From Maylandia zebra (Eukaryota > Chordata > Actinopteri > Cichliformes > Cichlidae): a stretch of DNA of 64,000 nucleotides. The notes beneath the pieces were generated by a model. That model was not told where the DNA came from, ran no database searches, and saw only the letters and a list, made by a program, of their open reading frames with translations. A program made the translations under genes and the position numbers. The stretch spans positions 3,643,919 to 3,707,918 of the forward strand of contig NC_135188.1 in assembly GCF_041146795.1 (NCBI RefSeq), read 5' to 3'. Of this stretch, positions 20,101 through 32,160 are shown piece by piece (position 1 is the first letter of the stretch; each line of letters begins with the position of its first letter).

Positions 20101-22516
20101 TTGAAGATTGGATGATGACATACAGTAGTATGTAATCAATTTTTCTCAACATATCCCACATGTCATTCTAATAGAGAAAACACAAAACCATACTGGGATT
20201 CTGCTGCAGACCAAAGTCATTAATCAGAAACTAATGCAGCTTCTTCTATGTTCCACTTTGTGTGTTTCACAATTCACATTTTTGTGTTCCCTGACATTTG
20301 AACATGTGAGATGAGACAAACCTTACTAATCCTCAAAGGAAGTAAATTTATGATATATTTTGGGCTGCTTTAGAACATCGTGACAGCTCTGGACCAGACC
20401 TGGCACCCAGAGCACTTCTTCTGCGCACACTGCGGAGGCTTGTTTGGAACGGAAGGTGAGAGATTTGTGGATTATTTCTCTCCAATTGAAACCACAACTT
20501 TAGCAAATAACTCACTGCATCTTATGCCTATCCTAGGTTTCCTAGAGAAGGATGGGAAGCCATATTGTTGTAAGGACTTCTACTACCTCTTTGCTCCAAA
20601 GTGCTCAGGCTGTGGGGAGTCGGTGCGGGAGAATTACCTGACTGCAGCCAATGGCACCTGGCATCCAGAGTGCTTCGTCTGCGCAGTGAGCCTCTTACCT
20701 CAGACCACACACACAGCTCTGGCTTGCATACGAGCCTGAGAATAAATGAGAAAAGATACCCGCACGTTAGCTTTATTTGCAACATTTTGACCTCAACGCT
20801 GATGAAAACCATATGCCTGATGAATACTCTGCTGTTAGAAATGATGCAGATAAATCAAGGAAGTGTATTCCTCAGTGTGGGTATCTTTTACATTCTCTTC
20901 AAATCTATTTCTGTATGTAGCATCTGGTCAAAAATGGTTCAATGTGCAGCTCTGCTTTACTTAACATGTGCAAGTGTAAAACATAAAATGCCATCAGTAG
21001 TAAGAGACAAGCAGGAGCAACTGTAATATTAAGAATGTATTCATTGTTTTTCTGGCAGGTACTGAAATATGAGGTCCATAAACCTGACCATAAAACATAT
21101 AAAGGGCATTTTATTTCTTAATACCTATCACTTAAAATTATAATTAACATATCTTAGTTAATCATTAATCACAAACACCAACTACAACTACTTATTTTAT
21201 ACAAACCAGTCATTATCAATAAGGTCAGTTGTACCTGCTACCTAATAACCTAAAACTAATTCCAGCAGGCTGAAGGTCAGACACTCCATAAAAAAGGATG
21301 ACGTGGACACTCAAAGGTGGAGACTTTTTAATCAGCCTACTGATAAAAATAAATAAAACAGGTCATACAATTTAGGACCCTTGAACTTCCCCGCCACTTT
21401 TTCTGTTTCACAGCAACAGTAGAAACGTTTCCATACCATGAGTCATTTGCGTCCTGTAAGCCCCAGATGAAATTCCCCTGAAAGAGCAGTCATTAACACG
21501 GCTGTCACAGTGTTATTCTCATCACACATTTGCTAGTCATTAATTGCTTTATTTTGACTGTAATCTGTATGAAATCAGGCTAAAACTGTGACGCAACATC
21601 TATTGTTTTAGTCTGTTTTGTCACCAACACTGAGCAAACCAGCCCTTTGATGGACACAGATAACTCAGGTGTTCCAAGGCTTTGGAGCTGCTCATGCTGG
21701 TGCATAATAAATGGAACAGTGCCACTGGTGATGTTAAGAGTTACACCTGTGCTTTTACTGCTACGGTATGACAAGTCAAAGTGTCGGCCAAGAGAAACGA
21801 CCATAATCAAATTCAGTGCTGTACATGTAGGTTCCAATTATGCTTTAGCGGTTATTAACAGATTGTTAAAAGAAACACAGTTGTAACACTCCTTTAGTTT
21901 TCATATTAAAGGTCCATGCCATGTGATTTTGTGGCGCCGTCACTTCATTATCTGGCTGTAACAGTCAACCATTTTCCAGGCGCTTGGTTTCCCTTCACAT
22001 CGTAGACATTTAAAATGAATGATGGATTTAAAGTCTTTTACTTTCTCTCTAAAAGTTATCACTGCTGTATGTTAAGCAGTGTTGGGTATGACGTGTGGGT
22101 TGGGTTTGGCATCACTGTGTCTAATTGAAACTGTTATAGAAAAATCAAGAAAGTTTAACTGTTGGAAGTTTAAACTTCTTCTTCCATAACACCATGCCTA
22201 ATTTTACATAACGTTCTATCCTCCCTACTGCCCCTCTTCCTCTACGCAGGACTGCCTGAAGCCCTTCACTGATGGAATTTTCATGGAGCTCAATGGTCGT
22301 CCCCTCTGCTCGCTTCACTTTCACTCCAGGCAAGGCACTGTGTGCGGTGGCTGCGGAAAGCCCATCATCGGCCGCTGCATCTCTGCGATGGATCGCAAGT
22401 TTCACCCCGAGCACTTTGTGTGTGCCTTTTGTCTGCGGCAGCTCAGCCAGGGCATCTTCAAGGAGCAGAAAGGGAAACCATACTGCTCAGCTTGCTTTGA
22501 CAAACTCTTTGTCTGA
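17173..22516 (+). CDS. lpxn: Leupaxin (paxillin-family LIM adaptor), complete
   Basis: Nine coding exons: 17173-17185, 18182-18267, 18433-18500, 18866-18962, 19284-19526, 19656-19829, 20374-20455, 20537-20685 and 22250-22516. All have GT-AG borders and matching phases, giving 1179 nt and 392 aa (human leupaxin is 386). The N terminus, MDELDLLLEEL, is an LD1 motif. Further LD-type motifs are LDSILQDL (75-82) and the degenerate IDDLLGGL (135-142). Four LIM domains follow at about 159-209, 218-268, 277-327 and 336-386, with zinc ligands in the usual C-x2-C, H-x2-C pattern; LIM3 uses Cys in HPECFVC. The protein ends LFV. Leupaxin is a focal-adhesion and podosome scaffold that binds FAK/PYK2-type kinases through LD motifs and also works as a nuclear receptor co-regulator. 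The KGHCASC junction before LIM1 and the 392-aa length favour leupaxin over the longer paxillin or Hic-5. The short first exon is chosen because it restores LD1 in phase. Confidence 0.93.
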
Positions 22517-22635
22517 GATTTGCACATGAGTAAGATGTAAATAATACAAAACAACAACAAAAACAACAAAACATTCAAATGCTACATTACTATCTTTGTT
22601 GAGTTTAGACTGTCTCGTCTGTGTATGAATGACAA

Positions 22636-22641
22636 AATAAA
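22636..22641 (+). promoter_or_regulatory. lpxn: Candidate poly(A) signal of lpxn (AATAAA)
   Basis: AATAAA occurs about 120 bp after the lpxn stop codon, inside AT-rich 3' UTR sequence. It is the first canonical hexamer downstream. Confidence 0.55.
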
Positions 22642-25600
22642 ATGAAGCAATTGTACAGTCTCTACATTACAATTCATTGTTCTATTTGTATATACAAATT
22701 CTCAGTAGATCATATTTAAAAACCATTACGGTGAATTACATGATAAATAGCATGTAACCGTAAGAAAAACATACATTGATCATGGATTAAATGAAGGGAA
22801 CATGCTAACATTGTTACATAATTAATTAGATGGTTATGAAAAATACAAATTTTCCCCATTATAACAATAAATGTGAGGACTGAATGGTTCTAAAAGGTGT
22901 ATTGCTTGATGTAAAATTTATGGGATTTCATACATCATGATGACAAAATTTATAGGTGGAGTAAGAATAACACATGTGTGCTGTTTTAGTCCACGCTTTC
23001 CATTAAGCTACCCTTAGTTTGCCGTAAGACTTGGCAGTCCAGATATGCTCTCTCGCAGTATGGAACCATTTGTCAAGGTGTTTGTCTATGTGGCCTGATA
23101 GCTTGTATTGGCAGTAACTGGCACTGAATCGGCATGCCAGCCCGAGTTTCCCCTTACCCTGACTGACCACTTGGCCTCTGGCGTGCACTGAATTCAGACA
23201 ACCTCTTCATTTTCCACACAGGCTCTTTTATAGCTGTGCACGGAAGATTAATAGAGGTGGTGAGGTTAACAAAGGTGGTTTGAGAAAGAGCTCCTTCACA
23301 TCACTGCATCTCTTTAGAAACTCATTTTGACTGCTGAGGGATGACAAAACCACAAAGTGTTTTAATGCTTTTTAGGCTGTCGATGTATTTGAGCTCATTT
23401 TGTTATTGGCAGATGGTGCGGATGATACGTGACAGCGAAGCATTTGCAGCCCAGTTGGGATGTACTGTTGTTCTAATAGAAGACAGATTTCTTTTGTGTG
23501 AATATTGTAATCAGTTCTGCAGAATCACATCATGAGAAAGTTTGGACTAAGCTTTTGAATTCTCTATCACAACTTATGTATTTAAATATATTCACTTCTT
23601 CTTTGTCTGATTATTTTTTAGCCAAATTGCTTTTATCTGATATCAAAATTTTGCTGAATTTTTGACTGATGAATCAGTTAGCTAAATAAATTGAAGGCTA
23701 GTTTCTTCTAGTATGATGTATTACCAAACTTGCCAAAATGTTTTCACTGTTATTATCCCTAAAATAATGAGTTCAGTGTTATTGTCAGTGCCAAACTGTG
23801 TCTTATCTTATCAGTGATCTTCAGATGAACACTGGCTACTTTTCTAAGCTTTCTTAAGTTTTGCTTAAGCAAGCCACTTGTGCTTGCATGTGATGTTAGT
23901 GTGTGAGCGGGAATGGAGGTGTGCATTAATCATGCTGTCATCACTTTCAGACCAGGTCCCTTATGGCCTCTACAGAATATAGACCTTGCATCATGGAAGA
24001 ACTGTGACTGTGTTATGTTCAGTCAAAATCCACAATTGTAAGTGTTTAGTAGTCCAACATTCCTCTGCCCAGATTGCTACCAAGGACTTACTATAATGAT
24101 TTTTAGAAATGCAAGAAGATGCCTGACACATTTGCTGCTGTGTTTCCAGCATGAGTCATGCACAGAACATCATCTTGGGATATGATCTGATTGAAGACCT
24201 TGGCATGTAAACTGTAAAATTTCACCCTGTCATATGATAGTATTACACATATCTCTTTCTGGATGAAGCACTTTTACAAATGATTGCTATTATTTGTGGA
24301 CCTAACACTCACAAAACTGTGTTATGAATGGAAAAAACCCATAATTTAATGCTATATTTCCACTAATGGCTTCAAAGAACTAAATGTAAACTAACAGTTT
24401 AAATTAAGATTTGCAAAAAACACGTGAGCATTACTCACAGCTATCCAGTCTCAAAGCAGTGACTAAATAAAATCTGACATTCACAGAAATATATAGGCGT
24501 TATCGTATGCCTTCTACAATATTTTATGGAGGATAGGGAGGAAAAGTGCCCTTTGGCACGTTTTAAAAAAAAAGAGAAAACATGAAATGCAAGCAGGGGT
24601 CTTTTTTAAATGGTGGCTGAATAAAGCACACTCTGTGAAAAGAAGAGAGAGTGTAAGGCAGGTGACATTTACAGCAGTGAAACAGAGTACGGACGGTCTG
24701 GGAGCGCACTGGGCCATGAGATGGCAGCTAGAGCTCAATGGGGGACGGAAAAGGAGTGGGGAGTATATCGGGACATAATGGATACTGGTGCTGAGGGACA
24801 CAGGGTGAGGAGGGCAGGGGTTGAGGAGTGTAGTTGTAAGAGTTTCCCTTGTGTGACACTGAAACTCAACACTCGCCTCCTCTCCTGTAAAATGACTGTG
24901 TCCGCTTGGCCACCCCTGATGGGGATGGAGGGGAGTCTTGTCCAGATCCATACAGCCCCACTGCAGGTCACACTTGGCTTGTCCTGCCATACCTAGTAAA
25001 CCGAGAAACTTTGAACTCATAACTGTCAAACAGGACTTTGGTTCAGACCAGCACATTAATCAAGACATTTGCTTCTAGACACATCCATGAAAAACACCAT
25101 CTTGAAACACCTCCGTTGCAGCTTTGTCCTGACATGGTGAAATTACAGCTTCAGTCCGAGCAGTAAAACGCAGACGGTTCAGGTTACTGCAACATCATTA
25201 CCGGTACTGTCAATGCACAGCATATTTCTAATAAATGTAAACAAGTGATTGGATGTGTTAGGTATCTAGTTAATGAAGATAACACAAAGCAAATGACATC
25301 TAATTTAAAGTAACAAAACTTAAACTGAATGAATTTGTTACATCTTTGTTGGGATAATAGATAATTAGCATCAGTTTTACACTGCTAGCATTCTAGAACA
25401 TATACAATTTGAGATATACACAGGTGAGATGGCAAAATTCAGTCAGGCCACAACTTTTCAAAACTTCTCTCTATTGCTGGCCATTCCAAAATATATTCTC
25501 TCAGTAAACGAGAGCTTCATGTCTCTTTCTTATCATGCAAGAAATGCTCATTCATACATTATAGAACAGGAAAGCCTCCTGTTATTCTGATATAAAGACG

Positions 25601-28600
25601 TGTCATTAACCATCTACGTATACTGAGGATAATGCACGTCTCAAAAAACATTAGCGCCTGTTACCCTATGAAATGAAAGGGTTTCTGTGTAAGAGATTTA
25701 CATGAATCCATTTTCAACAGCAGAGGAAAAGTGACAACTTCAACACCTCGGTAATTACTTCCACACAGAGAGAAGTTTAGCTGGAGTGCGGCTCTACTTT
25801 GGGTGTGTTTGTTTTGGCCTTCTGCTAACACAGGGTCACAGGTATCGCACCTGATTCATGACTGCCTCCTCTGTCCAAAGGGAACTTCTTGTTGTCCTTG
25901 GCTGAACACTGAGTTCCCCTCACTATCTCACACTCCCTCACACACCAGCAGACGTATAAATGCACACACACAAACCTCACAAACTTGTAAATACTATTTG
26001 GGGATTTTCTGTTCGTGCCATCTTGGATTTGGTTTACATAATCACATACACAGACATGCACAAAAACAACACATGAGTGGAAAAGGCTTTGGCTACATAT
26101 TAGGAATAATTAAAAAAAAACTAAAAAACAACTTATGCACGCTCCCAAATCAGTTCAAACATGTGCGGACTCTTTGGGTTTGGTCAACAACATCACGCAC
26201 AGATGCAAAACACATGCACATGCATAAATATATAAATGGCTTTTATTAGTTTGGTGTCTGTCTCTCAGTCTCTCTCTGCACAGCCTTCTTTTTTTTGGTG
26301 ACACAAAGTGTATCTGTGCGAACATCACTGCCCTCCCTGTGTGCTTGTAGATCCTTAACCAAGATAACTTTAGGTCTCCAGTTTTATGGATTAAATGGAG
26401 CCAGCTCCAGAGGTGGACTTAATGGGTGGTTCCCAAGACAACTTCACCTTCTTCTCCTGTTGCTTTGCTACACATCTTTGTCTCATCTCCCTCACATCTT
26501 CTGCCAAGTGTCTCAGCTGGACCTCCATGCTCAACAAGGAAGAGCTTGGAGAAAGAGAATGAGAAAGACAGCATGGTGCATTTTATCTGGATCCTAATAA
26601 CTCCATGGATCAAACTGGCTGGGGTTATGAAAAAGATTTATAAGACAGTCAGTTCCTTCTGTATGCTAGACTTTAGTATCAAGAAGATAGATGGTTTCAT
26701 TATGCTTGCTCATTGTGTCCATGTGTGGATTTACTGCACAGTGTGCCAGAACTTTACACTCTGTGATATTTTCAGGGAAACCTCTCTTGTAATCGATGGA
26801 TCACTTAATTAAAGCCTTCTCGTAACTGTTAGAACATGCTTTGAATGGTGGTAAACCTGCAGTGATTTAGTTTAGTCTCACATGTCACTGTTTTTCCAAA
26901 TATGGTCCAAAGGTAAAAATTAGGTAACACATCTCAGTCTCTGTTGGAGCTCCACAGGTGCCCTCTGTTGTTTGTATGAAAGATGCTTGATAGTTAGGGC
27001 TGGAGCTTTGGTTCTTTAAGTTGCAAGGGTAAGGCTTGAACCAGAGGTCAGACATTGAGCATAACAGTGGCTCTGATCCAAATCCGCCGCCTTTGTAGCA
27101 GCCACAGCATGGATCATTATAAGATTTGTTTTAAAGAGTGATGGTTAACCGCAATGCAGCCCTGTTGCCTAAGAGTTGAATGGTCTCCTGGGTTTAGACA
27201 AACTTGGAAACGTTTGTTTAGGGCTGGGAAGCCCCACCAGTGGAAGATCAGGGTTGGCTTGTTGATAAATCACAGCCGCTGTAGTAAGAGCCCAAAAGGC
27301 CAGCTTCTAGTCAAACTTCACACTAGCCCGCTTTGAAAATCAATCTGAAACTTTGTGGGAGCAAATACCATTTTAACCCTGGAAACACCAATAGGAGTTT
27401 ACCACAAAATCATTAGCAGGTGTCTATTTTACAGCACCTCTGGTAAGTTTGACTGCATGTTAATTTAATTTGCACTGAGAGGATTTCGGTTTGCCCAGGT
27501 GACGGATAAATTAGCAGCTCACTCAAAAACTTTGGGCTGGTGGAGACATTTTTGTAACTGCTAATCCCCCAATGCTTTCTGTGACACCTTGTTCCCACTA
27601 AACCCATTAAGACGCAATCATAAGCCCTCATCTGAACCCAGGCTTAACCAACAGCTATGTGTTGATGGAGCTGGGGTTACTCCTTAGCATAAAAATGATT
27701 TAGTGCATAGTAATTCTAAACCACTGCATTGCTTTCACCAATAAAGATTTCTTCTCTCTGAGGGTATTCTGCACGTTTTAAAAATGGAATATTTAATTTT
27801 CAAAGAGCCGTTCTTTTTAAATGTGTTCATTGTTTAAACAAAATGCTGAAATCACTGAAACTAAAGAAATGCACAAGTGATTCAAATTCTTTTTGAAAAG
27901 AAAAACACTCTTCATTAGGTGTAAGTGTATGTTTTTGTGTTTTTTCTGTTTTTGTTTGAAAGTAAGTTATATTGTTAGGGGGAAAAATGTTGTTTACCCC
28001 TTTTAACTGTAGTATGTTATGTTTGACATCACAGTATATGAGAAGATGCACTAATGTTTCCTTTTTATTGAAAAAAAGTTTCTATCTTTCCTTTATCAGA
28101 TACTTACTCTCTCTCTCCCTCTCAGACTTTTTTTTTCTTTTGCATACTTCATAATCACATAGCAACCAACAAAGCCAAGACAAACAGGAACACACGGATT
28201 ATTCAGTCATTTTTATCAACATCTTGTTCACTTTCCTTCCCCGAATGATGTCTGGCTTTGTAAATATTTCCACTAAACAGTTGAGTCTCCATCAGGGCTT
28301 ACGGTGGGATTAGAGCTCAAATTACTGACTCTGTGGCTCATTTACTCTCCGAATCCACGGTTTTCAGAACAAAGTTGCATGTGGACATGTCCAGTGATAT
28401 GATAATAGCATGAAATGAGAAACACATTTCTCTTTCCAGTGCCGCAGAAAGGCTTTTATGTGTAATGTTTGATGTCACAAGTTGTAACACATAGAGGATG
28501 TGAAAGGCAAGCGCAAGGACAAAAGTAAAGGTTTTCTGTGCTACGATATGAAACTGAGAGAAATCTAGGAAAAACAACAATTATTCGAGTCAAAATTTGT

Positions 28601-29689
28601 AATTAGCGTTCATAGTTTAGCTGTAACAAAATGTGCACAGCAGAAGTAGCAGTAGACCAACTTGGCATACTTTTCTTTAATTATCCTCCTGTTATCGTTA
28701 CAGTTATGACTGCACTGTTTACCCAGCAATGACTCATCTTGCATCAGGTTCATGTCTTGTCAAAAAAGTGGTTAATTTACTGTGGCGACAACATCAGTTC
28801 GAACCACAAACAACACCAGGCTCATTTTGGTCACTGGTGTTGAAAAATGTTCTTGGCAGTGTTAATGAATAACTTAAACCTGCATCATTCTGTTATTGTT
28901 ATCTTCCTGTTCTCTCTGCAAAGAGGAATGGATGGCAACAAGCCATGTCTCATTTATCTTCTGCGATATTATCACTGAATGCTGCTGCATACACACTGCT
29001 GTCGGACCATTCAAACACAGTGTTCCACAATCTTACTCAGGAAACGAGGGCGAGTAGCAAGATCATTTGTGTGATCATGCGGTTGCAATGTGGCATTACA
29101 GCATGAAGTTAAACCAAACCACAAACCATGTCAAACACGATTTCAAAGATGCAGTTATTTGCTCTAGTGGCAAAACCAGTATAAGCATTAATATAATAAT
29201 GGTTTTATTTTCTACTTTATTTTTTAAAATGGTCTGAAATGTGAATGGGACATTTAGCAGGTAATAATTCATGACGCTTTGCTTGCCTTCACTTTCAGAG
29301 ACCTCCCACTTCTGTTTCTATTTTCTGTTTCATGTCAGAGCCAGTTTGGCTGCTCTGTGAAGGTAATACAGGAGTCTATGGGAATATTCAAAATTCATTT
29401 TCCATCTTTTTTTGAACCAACTTCATCCATGTAATAGCTCTATTTTTGACCAAGAAGTTCTTTTGATTTTTGACCATTTTGAGCCAAAACTAGGTAAATG
29501 TAATTGTTCTTTTATTAGCACAGCAATTTTCAGCAAGACACAATTGAATGGGAGGTTCTCTATAGATTAACCAGCCTTTTAACATGAAAAAATTACATTA
29601 GATAACACAGCTTGCAACTGAAATATGGAAATGATTGGCTAATCCAATTTAGTGTAATAGGAGGATGGAGTCCCTTCGTGTCCCTCCGG
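22642..29689. other. Gene-poor spacer between lpxn and the TIKI gene, first part
   Basis: No multi-exon gene could be assembled. The longest open frame (minus strand, 24514-25056, 180 codons) has no recognisable domain, is rich in Cys, Ser and Leu, and shows no splice partners, so I treat it as chance. A 186-bp frame at 23003-23188 (minus) lies in a relatively GC-rich, complex patch but has no family match I know. The rest is AT-rich single-copy-looking DNA. Confidence 0.4.
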
Positions 29690-29880
29690 TGGGTGAGAGA
29701 CCGGTTTCACCCTGGACAGGATGCAATCGATTGCGGGGCCAACACAGAACGATCAATTATCAGTTAACCTAACATGAAAATGGACTTGCACATTGAGAAC
29801 ATGAACGACCCCAACCAGCAGATTTGAACCTGCTGTAAGATGAATGTGCTGACCAGTGCACCACCTAATTTATTAAACCA
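29690..29880 (-). mobile_element. Inverted copy of the tRNA-like-headed repeat at 14195
   Basis: The plus strand contains ACCCTGGACAGGATGCAATC, then TCAGTTAACCTAACATGAAA and GCAGATTTGAACCTGCTGTA followed by GTGCTGACCAGTGCACCACC. Read on the minus strand this gives GGTGGTGCACTGGTCAGCAC and a B-box-like GGTTCAAATC. It is decayed, with approximate ends. Confidence 0.6.
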
Positions 29881-30623
29881 TCTGTTTTCAATTTCAAGTT
29901 ACTTTTTAAGTAAATGCGTGAAATATATCCAAAAACAAAGAAGATTTCTCAGTGACCTCATATTGATCTTGTTGTCTGTTTACTAGTCAGACAAGGCTTC
30001 TGTCTTTAGAAGGTCATGCAAGAGGCAATAAAGATAAATACAGGAAGCTAGATTACCTCAATTTTTGTGCATCATTTGATTTGGCTGTAAGAGTTCAGAG
30101 CAACAAATTCAATATGACTACCAACATGTGACTGGTGGGCTATGACAGTATAAGGGAGTGACGGAATAAGGGAGCAAGACAGAATAGCAGCAAATATAAA
30201 AAAGAAGGAAAAGAAAGGGAGACTTATGAGCAACAGAATCCAAAAGCCTCTTCACCAGACCAGAGGACCACTGTTTCCTGTGTGCTCGAATTACTTTGTA
30301 AATGTTACCCTGTCAACCTCATTTTAAGAGCCTCCGATATCAAAACAGAACTCAGCCATCTCTGGGCATGTGCAGTGTGGTGACTGAGAGGGCAGCACAT
30401 TGGTTTAGATGTGACTTTCAATCATGGTGATGTGCTTCAGCCCAGCAGTCTATGCTAGGCTCAACTCTGGCTCATAAATCAACCTCGCTTCGACTGCACA
30501 GCTCAGAGCTCCCCAGAGTGTTACGCACGTTTTTTAACTCTCTGCAGTCAGCTGCTATTGTCAGGCATCTTCATAGTCACTGGTTCATCACTTCAGTCTC
30601 CCTTTGTCATGAATCACACAGCT

Positions 30624-30662
30624 TATGTCTGCACTGTACTGTATATGTACAGTGCAGACATA
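30624..30662. repeat. Perfect 16-bp inverted repeat with 7-nt loop
   Basis: The left arm TATGTCTGCACTGTAC (30624-30639) is perfectly complementary to the right arm GTACAGTGCAGACATA (30647-30662), with the loop TGTATAT. Transcribed RNA from either strand could form a 16-bp hairpin. No known microRNA is recognised. Confidence 0.9.
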
Positions 30663-31990
30663 TTATAGATGAATGGCCAGCAAATTTTACTAGAAAGGGA
30701 TCAAGTTAAATATCAAAGGTAATGAGTGTGAAAATGCTTATAAATTGAACGTTTTATTGCTCCAGAGATAGCAGCAGACTAGACTGAACAGCTCAATACC
30801 CGATCGAATTACTGTGTCCTTTTGGACCAACATTAACGGTGCCCTAAGGATGAATAATACTTACTTTGTTAAACTGGTGAGGTTTTCTGGGGGCATGTGC
30901 AGGTCAAAAATGGGCCTGTCACAGAGACAAAGGCCTTGCATATTACAGTTACTCCTAACTTTTCATAGCAAATTTAATTTGAATGATCTAGTTATGACCA
31001 TTACAAAACATCGTCTTCACCATCAACTTGTGATACTTTATGTTACAAATTGTTTGTAAATGTTACTAGCTAATATGCTAAGCTGTCGATGATGATAATA
31101 CTGTCACGATACCAACCAAACATCGGCCTGATTGTACCAGGTCTGGGCTCACTGGCCAATCACAACAATGTTAGCTGATACATTTAACATATGAGATCAA
31201 CCCCGTTCGGCTTAAAAAAGCAGAATATCGCATTTTTCTCCATACATATCTGCACTTGTCTAGAGAGATTATTTATAAAGTTGGTCCTATTTTTGAAACT
31301 AAATACTTCTGTAGAATGAAATACTGCAACAACAGATCCACTGAATTGTGTTCACTTACAGAGAAAGTGCTGGGAAACGCTTACACGTCGACTGATACAG
31401 TTTGTATTTCACTTACTGTATTATTGACTTCCCTGTTGGGGCATTAAGGCTCAAACTTTGCCCCCCCTGGGACCTGAGCATTGGGGCTCAGTCAGATTCA
31501 GAGTATAATTCATCTTCTGTGAGACCAGGTGGAGACTGGAAGCTGTCATCGCAACGTTATTGATGTGTTGCATTTAAGGCATATTCTTGGCTCAGACTGC
31601 TACTAAGGAAGTAAAAATAGTCTTTGCTCAATACAGTGATATTACAAAAAAATATGAAGCTTGCTTAGAGTCCAAATCTAAGACAATGTTTAATAATTAT
31701 AGGCCCACTGTCATTTCTACCAAGGTAAGTGGTTAATGATATTATTATACACATCACAGCATAACAGACTCACACCCCTTGGAAGCCCAAACAGAGCTCC
31801 AGGCAAGACCATAAATAAATCTAGACATGAAAGCAGGGGCGAAGCTGGTGTATTTTCCTTTTTCAGTCTCATACTGTAGATTACAGTATAAACCGTGACA
31901 CATGTTCAGGATCAGCTGAAGAAGCAGAAAATTACCTCTCTGGATTTTTCCTGAGAGAACTATTTGTGTATTTGTCTGTGCCTGCGTGCC

Positions 31991-32160
31991 TGTGTGTTTG
32001 TGTATTTAGTCGTAAGGGTCATGCTGTTTAATGTGTTTCGGTTCTTTGTGTGTGTTCAGTTTAGTCATACGCACAGTACTGCTTAATATGTTCCCTCTGA
32101 CCTAGTGCGTGTGTTTGTGTGTATTTTGTCATAGAAGCCATGCTGTTTGACATATTTCAA
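31991..32160 (+). repeat. Three diverged tandem copies, about 55-64 bp each
   Basis: Three successive segments follow the same layout: a TGTGTGT-rich start, TTTAGTC or TTTGTCAT, then a CATGCTGTTTAA, AGTACTGCTTAA or CATGCTGTTTGA core, then an ATGTGTTTC, ATATGTTCC or CATATTTC end. The AGTC/TGTC anchor falls at about 32008, 32063 and 32127. They are heavily diverged. Confidence 0.5.

Noticed and set aside
24514-25056. 180-codon open frame on the minus strand
   Set aside because: It has no recognisable domain, no splice partners and no conserved-looking segments. The composition is typical of a chance frame.
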